11,949 nucleotides of DNA from Methylococcaceae bacterium (GCA_013138855.1 WTBX01000203.1:1-11949); one strand, 5' to 3'; counted from the stretch's first letter, positions 1 to 8,120 are shown. Numbers and translations are program-made. The notes: generated by a model not told the origin, from the sequence alone.

Positions 1-269
1 TTAGAACACGCGCTTGGATAGATTTTTTTGGGACATTATTACTATTATTGCCTGTTACTGAGTTTATTATTTCTAGTAGCTTTGAGTATGTTAAAGAATC
101 ATGGAAAATTTCTGAAGGTTCGATGAATTCAGGCGGTATAGATGCCGTTTACTTGCTCAAATCAACCATTATTGTGATGGCGAGTTTATTGCGCTTACAA
201 GCTATTTCGATGCTGTTAGACAATTTGTTAATCGCTTTAAATTTAAAAACAGCGCAGGAGGCGGTTTAA
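1..269 (+). CDS. dctQ: TRAP transporter small permease, DctQ type (3' end only)
   Basis: The gene enters from the left edge. Its frame is open from base 3 and codes for the last 88 residues. DctQ is the small membrane subunit of a tripartite ATP-independent periplasmic transporter. It pairs with the large permease DctM, and a periplasmic binding protein (not in the window) delivers the substrate. The visible part starts RTRAWIDFFG, has a hydrophobic stretch, then an SWKISEGS segment, a GG turn and a last membrane helix rich in L/I/V/M. The hydrophobic helix, SW..SEGS, GG, helix order is characteristic of DctQ C-termini. The stop TAA is immediately followed by the dctM ATG. The TTG at 48 is an internal leucine codon, not a start. 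The family call rests on the pattern and on the dctM neighbour; the substrate cannot be told. Confidence 0.82.
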   Translation, partial: RTRAWIDFFGTLLLLLPVTEFIISSSFEYVKESWKISEGSMNSGGIDAVYLLKSTIIVMASLLRLQAISMLLDNLLIALNLKTAQEAV

Positions 270-1652
270 ATGGAAGAATATATGGCGTTATGGATGTTTG
301 CTGCCGTGTTTGTGGTATTACTCTCAGGCTACCCCGTTGCCTTTGTGTTAAGTGGAACCGCGTTGGCCTTTGCTAGTCTTGGGATGCAATTTGATTTATT
401 TGATGAAGCCTTTTTAAGTGCAATGCCCAGCCGTTTGTTTGGTATTATGAATAATCAAACCTTGCTCGCTGTACCGTTATTTGTGTTTATGGGAGTCATG
501 TTAGAACGTTCTAAGGTGGCCGAAAGTTTGTTGGAAACGATGGCTGAGGCCTTCGGTTCTTTGCGGGGTGGACTGGGAATTTCTGTCATGCTGGTTGGTA
601 TGTTAATGGCTGCGAGTACAGGTATTGTGGGCGCGACTGTCGTCACTATGGGTTTATTGTCATTGCCAACCATGTTGCGTAGTGGCTATAGCCCTGAAAT
701 TGCTTGTGGCACTATTTGTGCTTCTGGAACTTTGGGGCAAATTATTCCCCCGTCCATCGTATTAGTTTTATTAGGTGATGTGATTTCCAATGCCTATCAA
801 CAAGCGCAATTGGATATGGGCATTTTTGCACCCGAAACGGTTTCCGTAGGTGATTTATTTACAGGGGCTGTTATTCCAGGTTTAGGCTTGGTGCTACTTT
901 ATTTGATTTATTTACTCATTGTTGCATGGCTAAAACCTGAGTCCATGCCTGTCGCGCCTCAAATAAAGGAACATCAACAAGGTTTTTATTGGCGAGTATT
1001 AACCAGCTTAATGCCGCCTTTATTGTTGATTTTTTCGGTGTTAGGCTCAATTATGGGCGGCTTGGCAACACCGACAGAAGCCGCTGCGGTCGGTGCTATG
1101 GGGGCAATAATACTTGCTTTGTTTAAAGGTGAGTTCAGTATTAAAAAGCTCCAGCAAGTGATGGAAAATACTACCCGCGTCACTTGTATGGTCTTTATGA
1201 TCTTAATTGGTGCAACGCTATTTTCACTGGTATTTCGCGGCTTTGGAGGCGAAGAGCTGATAATTGATTTATTGTCAGACTTACCAGGTGGGGTTTTTGG
1301 TGCGATGGCGAGTGTCATGCTCGTTATGTTTTTACTCGGTTTTGTACTGGATTTTATTGAAATTACCTTTGTCATTGTGCCTATTGTTGGCCCCGTGTTG
1401 TTAACAATGGGAATAGACCCTATATGGCTAGGGATAATGATTGCGATTAATTTACAAACCTCATTTTTAACACCGCCCTTTGGCTTCGCGCTGTTTTATT
1501 TGCGTGGTGTAGCACCTGAAGAAGTTAAAACCACACAAATTTATAAAGGGGTAATGCCTTTTATTGCGATTCAGCTTATTATGTTAGCTATTTTGGCTCT
1601 TTGGCCGCAATTAGCGACTTGGTTGCCTTCCTTTGTTTACGATAACGCTTAA
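270..1652 (+). CDS. dctM: TRAP transporter large permease, DctM subunit
   Basis: This 460-residue, strongly hydrophobic protein has about a dozen predicted membrane segments. It is the transport channel subunit of a TRAP system, which uses the sodium gradient to import organic acids or related solutes handed over by a periplasmic binding protein. Hallmarks are the small-residue motif AASTGIVGATVVTMG near residues 115-128 and GTLGQIIPPSI near 153-163. The second half repeats this as GGLATPTEAAAVGAMGA and LQTSFLTPPFGFALFYLRGV. The length is somewhat above the ~430 residues common in the family and fits the so-called mannitol/chloroaromatic branch, but that label does not establish a substrate. 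The start is directly after the dctQ stop, with GGAGG about eight bases upstream, inside dctQ. The stop TAA touches the lptM ATG. The linkage of a transporter to lptM-lysA could mean cotranscription. Confidence 0.93.
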   Translation: MEEYMALWMFAAVFVVLLSGYPVAFVLSGTALAFASLGMQFDLFDEAFLSAMPSRLFGIMNNQTLLAVPLFVFMGVMLERSKVAESLLETMAEAFGSLRGGLGISVMLVGMLMAASTGIVGATVVTMGLLSLPTMLRSGYSPEIACGTICASGTLGQIIPPSIVLVLLGDVISNAYQQAQLDMGIFAPETVSVGDLFTGAVIPGLGLVLLYLIYLLIVAWLKPESMPVAPQIKEHQQGFYWRVLTSLMPPLLLIFSVLGSIMGGLATPTEAAAVGAMGAIILALFKGEFSIKKLQQVMENTTRVTCMVFMILIGATLFSLVFRGFGGEELIIDLLSDLPGGVFGAMASVMLVMFLLGFVLDFIEITFVIVPIVGPVLLTMGIDPIWLGIMIAINLQTSFLTPPFGFALFYLRGVAPEEVKTTQIYKGVMPFIAIQLIMLAILALWPQLATWLPSFVYDNA

Positions 1653-1907
1653 ATGAAATTTAATTATTTTTTACTCTTAATTTTACTACTCAGTGCTTGT
1701 GGTCAGACAGGACCACTTTATTTGGCTAGCGATAAGCCGCCTATTGCAGTAGCTCCTAAAGCTAAAAAACAAATAGAGAATGAAAAACAAGCTATTTCTG
1801 AGACTCAAGAAAAAATAGTAGATGAAAAGCCGCCACAAGAGCAAAAAACGACGACTACAGAAATAATAGATGAAACCCCGCCCGATTTAAACGAGGAAGC
1901 TAAGTAA
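1653..1907 (+). CDS. lptM: LptM-like outer-membrane lipoprotein (YifL family)
   Basis: This small 84-residue lipoprotein has an N-terminal hydrophobic stretch ending in the lipobox L-S-A-C, with lipidated Cys16, followed by GQTGPLYL. The C-G-x-x-G-P-L-Y-L start of the mature protein is the signature of LptM/YifL. In E. coli, LptM binds the LptD-LptE lipopolysaccharide translocon and helps LptD reach its correct disulfide state. Beyond residue 30 the sequence is a low-complexity K/E/P/T-rich tail, longer than in the 67-residue E. coli protein and probably disordered. The position just before lysA is the conserved gammaproteobacterial location and supports the call. The start directly follows the dctM stop and the stop directly precedes lysA. 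The chaperone role is family knowledge, not visible here. Confidence 0.85.
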   Translation: MKFNYFLLLILLLSACGQTGPLYLASDKPPIAVAPKAKKQIENEKQAISETQEKIVDEKPPQEQKTTTTEIIDETPPDLNEEAK

Positions 1908-3155
1908 ATGGATTATTTTAATTATCGTGAACAGCAACTTTTTGCTGAAGAGGTTGCCATTGCAGATATTGTTCAGCAACATGGCTCACCTTGCTATATT
2001 TATTCTAAAGCGACGTTAGAAAGACATTGGCACGCTTTTAACGATGCTTTTGGTTCTCATGCGCATTTGATTTGTTATGCGGTTAAGGCTAATTCTAATA
2101 TCGCCATCCTTAATTTATTGGCTAGGTTAGGCTCAGGTTTTGATATTGTTTCTATTGGAGAATTAGAACGTGTCATTGCCGCAGGGGGCGATACTAAAAA
2201 AGTGGTTTTTTCAGGCGTAGGTAAACGTGAAGATGAAATTACTGCGGCCTTAAAAGTAGGCATACGTTGTTTTAATATCGAAGTAGCGGGTGAATTAGAT
2301 CGAATTAATAAACTTGCAGGTGAGCTAGGGGTTATCGCGCCTATCTCATTTCGTGTGAATCCTGATGTTGATGCGAGAACTCACCCTTATATTTCTACAG
2401 GACTAAAAGAAAATAAATTTGGCATTGATACAGTCTTAGCGATTGATGAATATTTACGTGCTGCGAAAATGGAACATGTCAAAATTGTCGGTATTGATTG
2501 CCATATTGGCTCTCAACTGACAGAAACACGTCCTTTTTTAGATGCTTTAGATAAAGTACTGCATATTATTAATATTCTTAAAGAACAAGGGATTACGCTA
2601 GAGCATTTAGATTTAGGAGGGGGCTTAGGGATTTGTTATAGTGATGAAAAGCCACCATTACCCTCTTCTTATATTGAGGCGATTTTAGATAGATTAGGTT
2701 CAAATCCTTATGAAATTTTATTAGAGCCAGGTCGTGCTATTGCGGGTAATGCAGGCGTTTTAGTCACGCGAGTTGAATATTTAAAAACAACTACGGATAA
2801 GAATTTTGCCATTGTTGATGCGGCAATGAATGATTTGGTCAGACCTTCGTTATATAGTGCTTGGCAGGATATTATTCCTGTTAATACACACGCTAATGCA
2901 GAGGCTTTAGAATGGGATGTCGTCGGCCCCGTGTGTGAAACAGGTGATTTTTTAGGTAAAAATCGTCATTTAAAACTAACAGCGGGTGATTTATTAGCAA
3001 TACGTTCATCGGGTGCTTATGGTTTTACGATGAGTTCTAATTATAATTCTCGTCCTCGTGTCGCTGAAATCATGGTTGATGGCAAAGATGTTCATGTAAT
3101 AAGGCAGCGAGAGTCCCTAGAAGAGCTTTGGACGAATGAACGGCTGTTACCTTAA
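1908..3155 (+). CDS. lysA: Diaminopimelate decarboxylase
   Basis: This 415-residue PLP enzyme of fold type III is full length for the family. It decarboxylates meso-diaminopimelate to L-lysine in the cytoplasm, the last step of bacterial lysine synthesis. Visible hallmarks are the PLP lysine in YAVKANSN (Lys60), FDIVSIGELE (78-87), the FRVNPD strand, CHIGSQ with His199, the phosphate-binding GGGLG (237-241), EPGR (273-276), the catalytic cysteine in VCETGD (Cys343, Glu344) and AYGFTMSSNYN (370-380), whose tyrosine contacts PLP. Its product and dapF's product sit on the same pathway: DapF makes the meso-DAP that LysA consumes. The ATG is fused to the lptM stop. No separate Shine-Dalgarno is obvious apart from GAGGAAG about nine bases upstream, within lptM. 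Confidence 0.97.
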   Translation: MDYFNYREQQLFAEEVAIADIVQQHGSPCYIYSKATLERHWHAFNDAFGSHAHLICYAVKANSNIAILNLLARLGSGFDIVSIGELERVIAAGGDTKKVVFSGVGKREDEITAALKVGIRCFNIEVAGELDRINKLAGELGVIAPISFRVNPDVDARTHPYISTGLKENKFGIDTVLAIDEYLRAAKMEHVKIVGIDCHIGSQLTETRPFLDALDKVLHIINILKEQGITLEHLDLGGGLGICYSDEKPPLPSSYIEAILDRLGSNPYEILLEPGRAIAGNAGVLVTRVEYLKTTTDKNFAIVDAAMNDLVRPSLYSAWQDIIPVNTHANAEALEWDVVGPVCETGDFLGKNRHLKLTAGDLLAIRSSGAYGFTMSSNYNSRPRVAEIMVDGKDVHVIRQRESLEELWTNERLLP

Positions 3156-3185
3156 TAATAAAAATACTTCTATGCGGGAGTGAGC

Positions 3186-3911
3186 ATGAGTATAGGTTTT
3201 CTGGAAATACTTTTTATAATTAATCTTGTCGCAATATCCATTCTTTGGGTTTGGTTTATTATTTTGGGTTTTCGCGCTAATAAACTATGGGGTTTGTCGA
3301 TTGTTTTCTTAAATCCAGTTACGCCTTTTATGTTTGCTTCTCGGTTTGCACGTAAAGCTAGGCGAGCAATTTATTATCATGTTGTTGTCTGGGTTGTGTT
3401 TGCTATTTTTGCTGCTTATATTCAGTTTGCTACGGTTGATTTTTACAAAACATTTCTTTTTAAAGTAGCCCCTGAAAGTCTGGTGATACTTATTGATAAG
3501 ACTAAGGTTGTTAAAGACATAAGTCCTTCTATTACTGATACGCAAGAGGTTGACGTTAAAATTATAGATGATTCTGTTATAGATGATTCTGTTATAGATG
3601 ATGAAGTAATTGAAATCCCTATTATAGATAATGAGGTAACGGAAGAGCCTGTTATAGAAGATCCTATTATTGAAAAACCTATAGAAATAAAGCCTAAGTC
3701 TAAAAAACGCAGTTATAAAGTAGTTAATATGCAAGATATGAGGCTTTATATCGGTAAAAAAGTTAAAGTAAGCACATCAACTAAAAAGCATAAAGGCAAA
3801 TTATCTTCGGTAACAAAATCATCTTTGGTCATTAAAAAACGTTTATCGGGCGGTTCAACATTGATGCCTATTAAAAAGAACAAGATTATTAAAATCGAAG
3901 TTTATTTATAA
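3186..3911 (+). CDS. Two-TM protein with acidic repeat linker and basic beta-rich C-terminal domain
   Basis: I do not recognise this 241-residue protein. Residues 6-29 and 61-84 are strong membrane helices, joined by a basic loop (RFARKARR, 53-60). Residues ~111-168 form a very acidic, proline-dotted linker made of a degenerate five-residue repeat (VIDDS, VIDDE, VIEIP, IIDNE, VIEDP). Residues ~176-241 are basic and rich in alternating K/V/I, with predicted strands LYIGKKVKVS, HKGKLSSVT, SLVIKKRLSG and TLMPIKKNKIIKIEV. That pattern suggests a small SH3/Sm-like barrel, which is inference only. I chose ATG 3186 over GTG 3180 because GGGAG at 3176-3180 lies five bases before ATG but overlaps GTG. 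It lies between lysA and dapF with only 15 bases before dapF, so it is probably cotranscribed with them. Confidence 0.8.
   Translation: MSIGFLEILFIINLVAISILWVWFIILGFRANKLWGLSIVFLNPVTPFMFASRFARKARRAIYYHVVVWVVFAIFAAYIQFATVDFYKTFLFKVAPESLVILIDKTKVVKDISPSITDTQEVDVKIIDDSVIDDSVIDDEVIEIPIIDNEVTEEPVIEDPIIEKPIEIKPKSKKRSYKVVNMQDMRLYIGKKVKVSTSTKKHKGKLSSVTKSSLVIKKRLSGGSTLMPIKKNKIIKIEVYL
3562..3602 (+). repeat. 15-bp tandem repeat coding the acidic linker
   Basis: The unit TTATAGATGATTCTG occurs at 3562-3576 and exactly again at 3577-3591, then starts a third, diverging copy at 3592. It is in frame and encodes the repeated I-D-D-S-V. More degenerate copies of the same five-residue theme continue to about 3670. 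Slippage at these units would change the linker length in steps of five residues without a frameshift. Confidence 0.85.
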
Positions 3912-3926
3912 AATGATTCTTAGAAA

Positions 3927-4757
3927 ATGAAAATTAACTTTACAAAAATGCACGGTCTAGGAAATGATTTTATTGTCATTGATGCAACGACTGAGAGAAT
4001 TAATCTGAATTCAGACATAATTCGTAAACTTGCGAATCGTAATTTTGGTATCGGCTGTGACCAATTATTATTAGTTGAACCACCTGAGACAGAAACAGCG
4101 GACTTTAAATACCGTATTTTTAATGCGGATGGTAGTGAGGTTGCTCAATGTGGTAATGGGGCGCGTTGTTTTGCACGCTTTGTACGTGATAAACAGTTAT
4201 CAAATAAAGATGAAATACGCGTTGATACCGATTCTGGGCAATTATTGCTACATTTAGATAAGGATGGATTGGTTACCGTTAATATGGGCGTGCCGCGTCA
4301 TGCACCTGATAAAATTCCATTGCAAGCGAACGAGGAAGCGCGTTTTTACCCTGTCAATGTTAATGGGAAAGAACGTGCGGTAGACGCAGTCTCCATGGGA
4401 AATCCTCATGCGGTTTTGCAGGTTAATGATGTAAAAACAGCCCCTGTTGCTGAATTGGGTGCAGAGCTTGAAAGTCACCCTCTATTTCCTGAACGAGCCA
4501 ATATAGGGTTTATGCAGGTTATCGATCGTCAGCATATTAACTTGCGTGTTTATGAACGTGGAGCGGCAGAAACCTTAGCTTGTGGTAGTGGTGCTTGTGC
4601 GGCGGTGGTGATTGGGATTGAACGTAAATTATTAGATAATCAGGTTCATGTAAGTTTACTCGGTGGTGAACTTTCGATTGAATGGCAAGGACGTGGAAAA
4701 CCCGTGTTTATGACAGGTCCTGCCGTTTCTGTTTTTGAAGGGCAAATAGAATTATGA
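3927..4757 (+). CDS. dapF: Diaminopimelate epimerase
   Basis: This 276-residue protein is very close to the E. coli enzyme in length. It interconverts LL- and meso-diaminopimelate without a cofactor, supplying meso-DAP for peptidoglycan and for LysA. The two catalytic cysteines are both present: Cys75 in ADGSEVAQCGNGARC and Cys219 in ETLACGSGAC. The N-terminal KMHGLGNDF (7-15), GCDQLL (43-48), SMGNPHAV (156-163) and YERGAAET (209-216) are also family motifs. The upstream gene ends 15 bases before; only a weak A-rich ribosome site precedes the ATG. The stop overlaps the next start as ATGA, a classic coupling junction. Confidence 0.97.
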   Translation: MKINFTKMHGLGNDFIVIDATTERINLNSDIIRKLANRNFGIGCDQLLLVEPPETETADFKYRIFNADGSEVAQCGNGARCFARFVRDKQLSNKDEIRVDTDSGQLLLHLDKDGLVTVNMGVPRHAPDKIPLQANEEARFYPVNVNGKERAVDAVSMGNPHAVLQVNDVKTAPVAELGAELESHPLFPERANIGFMQVIDRQHINLRVYERGAAETLACGSGACAAVVIGIERKLLDNQVHVSLLGGELSIEWQGRGKPVFMTGPAVSVFEGQIEL

Positions 4758-5434
4758 CAGAGCAAATAGCCTTAAATGCTGAAGACGTTGTTAGTTATTT
4801 ACAGCAGCATCCTGATTTTTTTAGCGAACATTTGGAATTATTGGAAACTTTAACAATTCCACACCCTATTCACGGTAATACCGTATCTTTAATCGCCAAA
4901 CAATTAGAAATCTTTAGGACTAAACATCAACAGTTTGAGAATCAATTAACAACATTAATTGATATAGCCAAGGATAATGATACAACGTCTAGTCGTTTGC
5001 ACGAATTAACATTAGCGTTATTGAATGCTTCGACGCTGGAAATGGCCGTCAAAAACCTTCATCAAGTGTTAACAGAATGTTTTTTTACTGATTTTGTGGT
5101 TTTAAAGATTATAGGAGAGACTGAAAATACTGAGTTGAGTCCATTTTTTTTAGCGGCAGATGATAAACATCTACAAGGGTTTAGTGAAGAGTTTGCAGCT
5201 AAGCAACCACGCTGCGGTCATTTAGAAGAACCTCAAAAACAATTTTTATTTGAAGAGGCGGCGGCCGAAGTAAAATCTTGTGCCATTATCCCTATTCTTT
5301 ACCCTAATTTGAGTGCGTTATTAGTCATTGCTAGTCGTGATGAAAATAGATTTCATTCGAGTATGGGGAATTTATTTTTAACCCAAATTAGCGAAATAGT
5401 TGGCACACGTTTAGTTGCTTTATTGGCTGACTAA
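4754..5434 (+). CDS. DUF484 family protein (GAF-like)
   Basis: This 226-residue cytoplasmic protein starts in the ATGA overlap with dapF. Its N-terminal third carries the DUF484 signature: VVSYLQQHPDFF (12-23), a leucine-rich ELLETL..IPHP segment, VSLIAKQLEIFR and a coiled-coil-like helix to about residue 80. The rest (about 85-225) looks like a GAF-type sensory fold, with strands such as DFVVLKII, SCAIIPIL and SALLVIAS and a C-terminal helix. The molecular role of DUF484 is not established. In many gammaproteobacteria it lies between dapF and the recombinase gene xerC, but no xerC follows here. Confidence 0.9.
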   Translation: MTEQIALNAEDVVSYLQQHPDFFSEHLELLETLTIPHPIHGNTVSLIAKQLEIFRTKHQQFENQLTTLIDIAKDNDTTSSRLHELTLALLNASTLEMAVKNLHQVLTECFFTDFVVLKIIGETENTELSPFFLAADDKHLQGFSEEFAAKQPRCGHLEEPQKQFLFEEAAAEVKSCAIIPILYPNLSALLVIASRDENRFHSSMGNLFLTQISEIVGTRLVALLAD

Positions 5435-5452
5435 ATTTGGAAATTTAAAAAG

Positions 5453-5550
5453 CTACTCAGGCACAGAATTTAAATATCTGCTACTATGGCGGGTTATTAT
5501 TAACAGTCATATTTTCCCTTCTTATTGTTAATTAAAAGGATACATAACAA
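5453..5550 (+). promoter_or_regulatory. Spacer with candidate extended -10 promoter for the DUF2333 gene
   Basis: The gap after the DUF484 gene holds TGCTACTAT at 5479-5487, which fits an extended -10 element (TGn followed by TACTAT). No good -35 is visible, as expected for an extended -10 promoter. AAGGA at about 5536 is the ribosome site, ten bases before the ATG at 5551. Base 5453 also begins CTACTCAGGCACA, which resembles a repeat fragment near 11711. The promoter is a reading by eye. Confidence 0.35.
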
Positions 5551-6615
5551 ATGTCAGAAACTGAATCTTTAGAAGATGAAGATGCGAAGTCAAAAGGAAT
5601 ACTTTGGGGCTTTGGTGTTTTTATTGGTGTCGTCGTGCTCGCACTTGTGATTTTAGGAGCTTGGTGGGGAGATGAACCTGATTTATTTGATATTGAAGAA
5701 GAGGCGGTTGAACGCTATTCACAAGAAGGTATTGCTGGCGATACTTTAGTTAAATTGACAGATTTGCCCGTAGGTTATGTTTATACCAATACTTTGGCGC
5801 ACATGGCAGAAGTGTTAATGCATAAACCGGGTGGTTACATTACTAATGATGTCGCGCCTCCTGGTGTGTTTTTAGATAATATTCAAAGTTGGGAATATGG
5901 TGCATTAATTATGTTGCGTGATGCGGCGACTGCATTAAGAAATCACTTTTCGCGTGACCAATCACAATCTGCCGAAGATGTTGATTTAGCGGTTGCTGAA
6001 CCTTATTTTTATTATGAGCGAAATTCTTGGGCGTTACCGTCAACGGAATCAGAGTATCAAAAAGGGATTGATTTATTACATGCCTATATGTCTCGCCTTA
6101 AACAACCTAAGGGTAAACAAAAGCGTGGACAGTTTTATGCGCGTGCTGATAATTTATGGCAGTATTCTGAGGTTGTGATTAAGCGTTTAGGTGGTTTATC
6201 TACCCGTTTAGGGGCAAGTACCGATCGCCACGAAGCTCAGGCAATTATGCCACTAGATGTACTTCCAACGCTGGAAAAAACGAAAAAAGCAACAGGTTCG
6301 TTATTGGCAAGAACGCCATGGTTAGAAATTGATGATGTATTTTATGAAGCGCGAGGAGCTTGTTGGGCTTTGCTGCATATTTTAAAATCCATTAAGCATG
6401 ACTTTGATCTTATTTTGGAAGATAAGCGTGCAATGCGTACTGTTGAGAGTATGATTTATTCGATGGAAAACGCTTTAACTCCTATTTTAAGTCCAATGAT
6501 TTTAAGTGGTAATGGTTTTGGTTTATTGGCAAATTATTCCTTATCTATGGCTAATTATATTGCGCGTGCAAATGCGGCTGCGTTAGATTTACGCGATATT
6601 ATGAACAGAGGTTAA
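5551..6615 (+). CDS. DUF2333 family inner-membrane protein
   Basis: This 354-residue protein has a short acidic cytoplasmic N-terminus (SETESLEDEDAK), one strong membrane helix at about residues 17-39 and a long, mostly helical domain that should face the periplasm. DUF2333 landmarks are MHKPGGYITNDVAPPGV (90-106), the following WEYGALIMLRD, and YERNSWALPSTESEYQKGI (155-173). No enzymatic motif is visible and the family's function is unknown to me. It is followed two bases later by a DUF4389 gene, so the pair is probably made together. It starts at the ATG with AAAAGGA ten bases upstream. Confidence 0.88.
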   Translation: MSETESLEDEDAKSKGILWGFGVFIGVVVLALVILGAWWGDEPDLFDIEEEAVERYSQEGIAGDTLVKLTDLPVGYVYTNTLAHMAEVLMHKPGGYITNDVAPPGVFLDNIQSWEYGALIMLRDAATALRNHFSRDQSQSAEDVDLAVAEPYFYYERNSWALPSTESEYQKGIDLLHAYMSRLKQPKGKQKRGQFYARADNLWQYSEVVIKRLGGLSTRLGASTDRHEAQAIMPLDVLPTLEKTKKATGSLLARTPWLEIDDVFYEARGACWALLHILKSIKHDFDLILEDKRAMRTVESMIYSMENALTPILSPMILSGNGFGLLANYSLSMANYIARANAAALDLRDIMNRG

Positions 6616-6617
6616 TC

Positions 6618-6929
6618 ATGCAAGAACAAATTAATGAGAATTTAAAAAAACTTGGCACATGGAAACGTATCTTTTTTATGATTGTGTTTGCGGTGCTAAT
6701 TGGTTTAATTAGGCTTTTATTATGGGCAGTGGTTTTTCTACAAGTCGTTTCGACTTTACTAACAGGCTCATCTAATAAAAATATTTTAAGTTTCGGAAAA
6801 TCACTTTCGGCCTATACCTATCATATTTTATTATTTTTAACGTTTAATACCGATGTGATTCCTTTCCCTTTTTCTGCATGGCAAATAACCGAAGATTTAG
6901 AGTTGCCAAAAATTAAGCAGGATTCTTAA
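6618..6929 (+). CDS. DUF4389 family small membrane protein
   Basis: This 103-residue protein has a long hydrophobic segment at about residues 18-48 and a second at about 64-76. After the second comes the family-typical TFNTDVIPFPFSAW motif (75-88), then a short charged tail. The function is unknown. The start lies two bases after the DUF2333 stop, with AGAGG just upstream inside that gene, so translation is likely coupled. Coexpression with the DUF2333 gene suggests a shared membrane process, but that is only inference. The next gene, dinB, starts 13 bases after its stop. Confidence 0.85.
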   Translation: MQEQINENLKKLGTWKRIFFMIVFAVLIGLIRLLLWAVVFLQVVSTLLTGSSNKNILSFGKSLSAYTYHILLFLTFNTDVIPFPFSAWQITEDLELPKIKQDS

Positions 6930-6942
6930 AGCTTTAAAAACT

Positions 6943-8031
6943 ATGCCGCAAAGTCGAAAAATCATTCATATTGATATGGATGCTTTCTTTGCGGCAGTAG
7001 AGCAGCGTGATTTTCCCCAATATCGTAATAAACCCATAGTCGTAGGCGGTTCGCCTTATTCTCGCGGCGTGGTTTCTACCTGTAGTTATGAAGCACGACA
7101 ATATGGCATTCATTCAGCAATGCCCTCTATTACTGCTTATCGTTTATGTCCCCAAGCTATTTTTGTCAAACCGCGCATGGAAGCTTATCGAGAGGCTTCT
7201 GTCATTATTCGCAGAATTTTTGCTCGTTATAGCGAACTGTTTGAGCCACTCTCTTTAGATGAAGCTTATCTTGATGTCAGTGACTCTTCATTATGCAAGG
7301 GTTCAGCGACGCTGATTGCCAAGCAAATCAAAAATGACATTAAACAACAAACTCAGTTAATCGCCTCGGCAGGTGTTTCTTATAATAAATTTCTCGCTAA
7401 AATTGCCTCTGATATGGATAAGCCCAACGGTTTATATTTAATTAAACCTGAGCAGGGCGCGGCATTTGTAGAAAAATTGAAAGTCAGTCAATTTCACGGT
7501 ATAGGTAAAGCGACGAGCAAAAAAATGCACGCTTTAGGGATAGAAACAGGAAAAGATTTAAAAAAATATTCCTTGGAATTGTTGCAACAACATTTTGGTA
7601 AAGCGGGGCAGCATTATTATGATATTAGTCGCGGCATAGATTTACGTCCTGTTAATAATAATCGCATCAGTAAATCAGTCGGCGTGGAAATTACTTTTGA
7701 GGAAGATATTTTAGAGCAACAGCAAGTGTTGGAGCATTTACAGCAGTTATTGAAAAAAGCTTTGCTTAGACTTAAAGCTAAACAAATGCTGGCACAGACG
7801 TTAACCGTCAAAATTAAATATCATGATTTTGTACAGATTACCCGCAGTCGCACGGTATCAACTATCGTTTTGACAGATGCCGAGAGCTTATTGCTATTGG
7901 AAGCATTGTTGAAAAATACTGATGTAGGTAAGCGTAAAATCAGACTGTTAGGGGTTAGTTTGTCATCATTGAAAAATCAATCTACTTTTGTTACTTATCG
8001 GCAATTGGATATTTTCAACTTGTACGATTAA
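6943..8031 (+). CDS. dinB: DNA polymerase IV (Y-family)
   Basis: This 362-residue translesion polymerase copies past damaged bases with low fidelity. Catalytic acids are visible: Asp11 in HIDMDAFFAAVE and Asp106-Glu107 in LSLDEAYLD. Phe16 is in the steric-gate position that excludes ribonucleotides. SYEARQYGIHSAMP (48-61) is the fingers motif, and ASAGVSYNKFLAKIASDMDKP (141-161) with FHGIGKATSKKM marks the palm and thumb helix-hairpin-helix. The little-finger domain follows from about 240. Near the C-terminus, QLDIF (354-358) matches the beta-clamp binding consensus QL[SD]LF, so the enzyme should be recruited to the sliding clamp. It is slightly longer than the 351-residue E. coli protein. 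No LexA box was found just upstream, and the gene seems to be the third in an operon. The ribosome site is weak. Confidence 0.96.
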   Translation: MPQSRKIIHIDMDAFFAAVEQRDFPQYRNKPIVVGGSPYSRGVVSTCSYEARQYGIHSAMPSITAYRLCPQAIFVKPRMEAYREASVIIRRIFARYSELFEPLSLDEAYLDVSDSSLCKGSATLIAKQIKNDIKQQTQLIASAGVSYNKFLAKIASDMDKPNGLYLIKPEQGAAFVEKLKVSQFHGIGKATSKKMHALGIETGKDLKKYSLELLQQHFGKAGQHYYDISRGIDLRPVNNNRISKSVGVEITFEEDILEQQQVLEHLQQLLKKALLRLKAKQMLAQTLTVKIKYHDFVQITRSRTVSTIVLTDAESLLLLEALLKNTDVGKRKIRLLGVSLSSLKNQSTFVTYRQLDIFNLYD

Positions 8032-8052
8032 AATTTAGCTTTCTCTCAGCAA

Positions 8053-8120
8053 AGTAATTACTGGCTAATTTTTGGAATCGCGATCTTTAGTCGCGGCTTC
8101 GCACATCCTGAGTAATTACT
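8053..8120. repeat. Small element flanked by two AGTAATTACT palindromes
   Basis: The perfect 10-bp palindrome AGTAATTACT occurs at 8053-8062 and again at 8111-8120. Between them lies CGCGATCTTTAGTCGCG (8079-8095), a 5-bp stem that matches the repeat core at 11731-11747 in 15 of 17 positions. Read on the minus strand, the right end gives ATTACTCAGG, similar to CTACTCAG at 11711. This is probably a decayed copy of a dispersed repeat. Confidence 0.6.

Noticed and set aside
986..1375. Minus-strand open frame inside dctM
   Set aside because: Lies wholly within a well-conserved transporter gene and is low-complexity S/T/I/K.
3180..3185. GTG start two codons before ATG 3186
   Set aside because: It overlaps the GGGAG ribosome site, which is well spaced only for the ATG.
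3309..3734. Minus-strand open frame rich in N/Y/I/R
   Set aside because: Shadow of the acidic linker repeats and membrane segments of the plus-strand gene; no ribosome site or family match.
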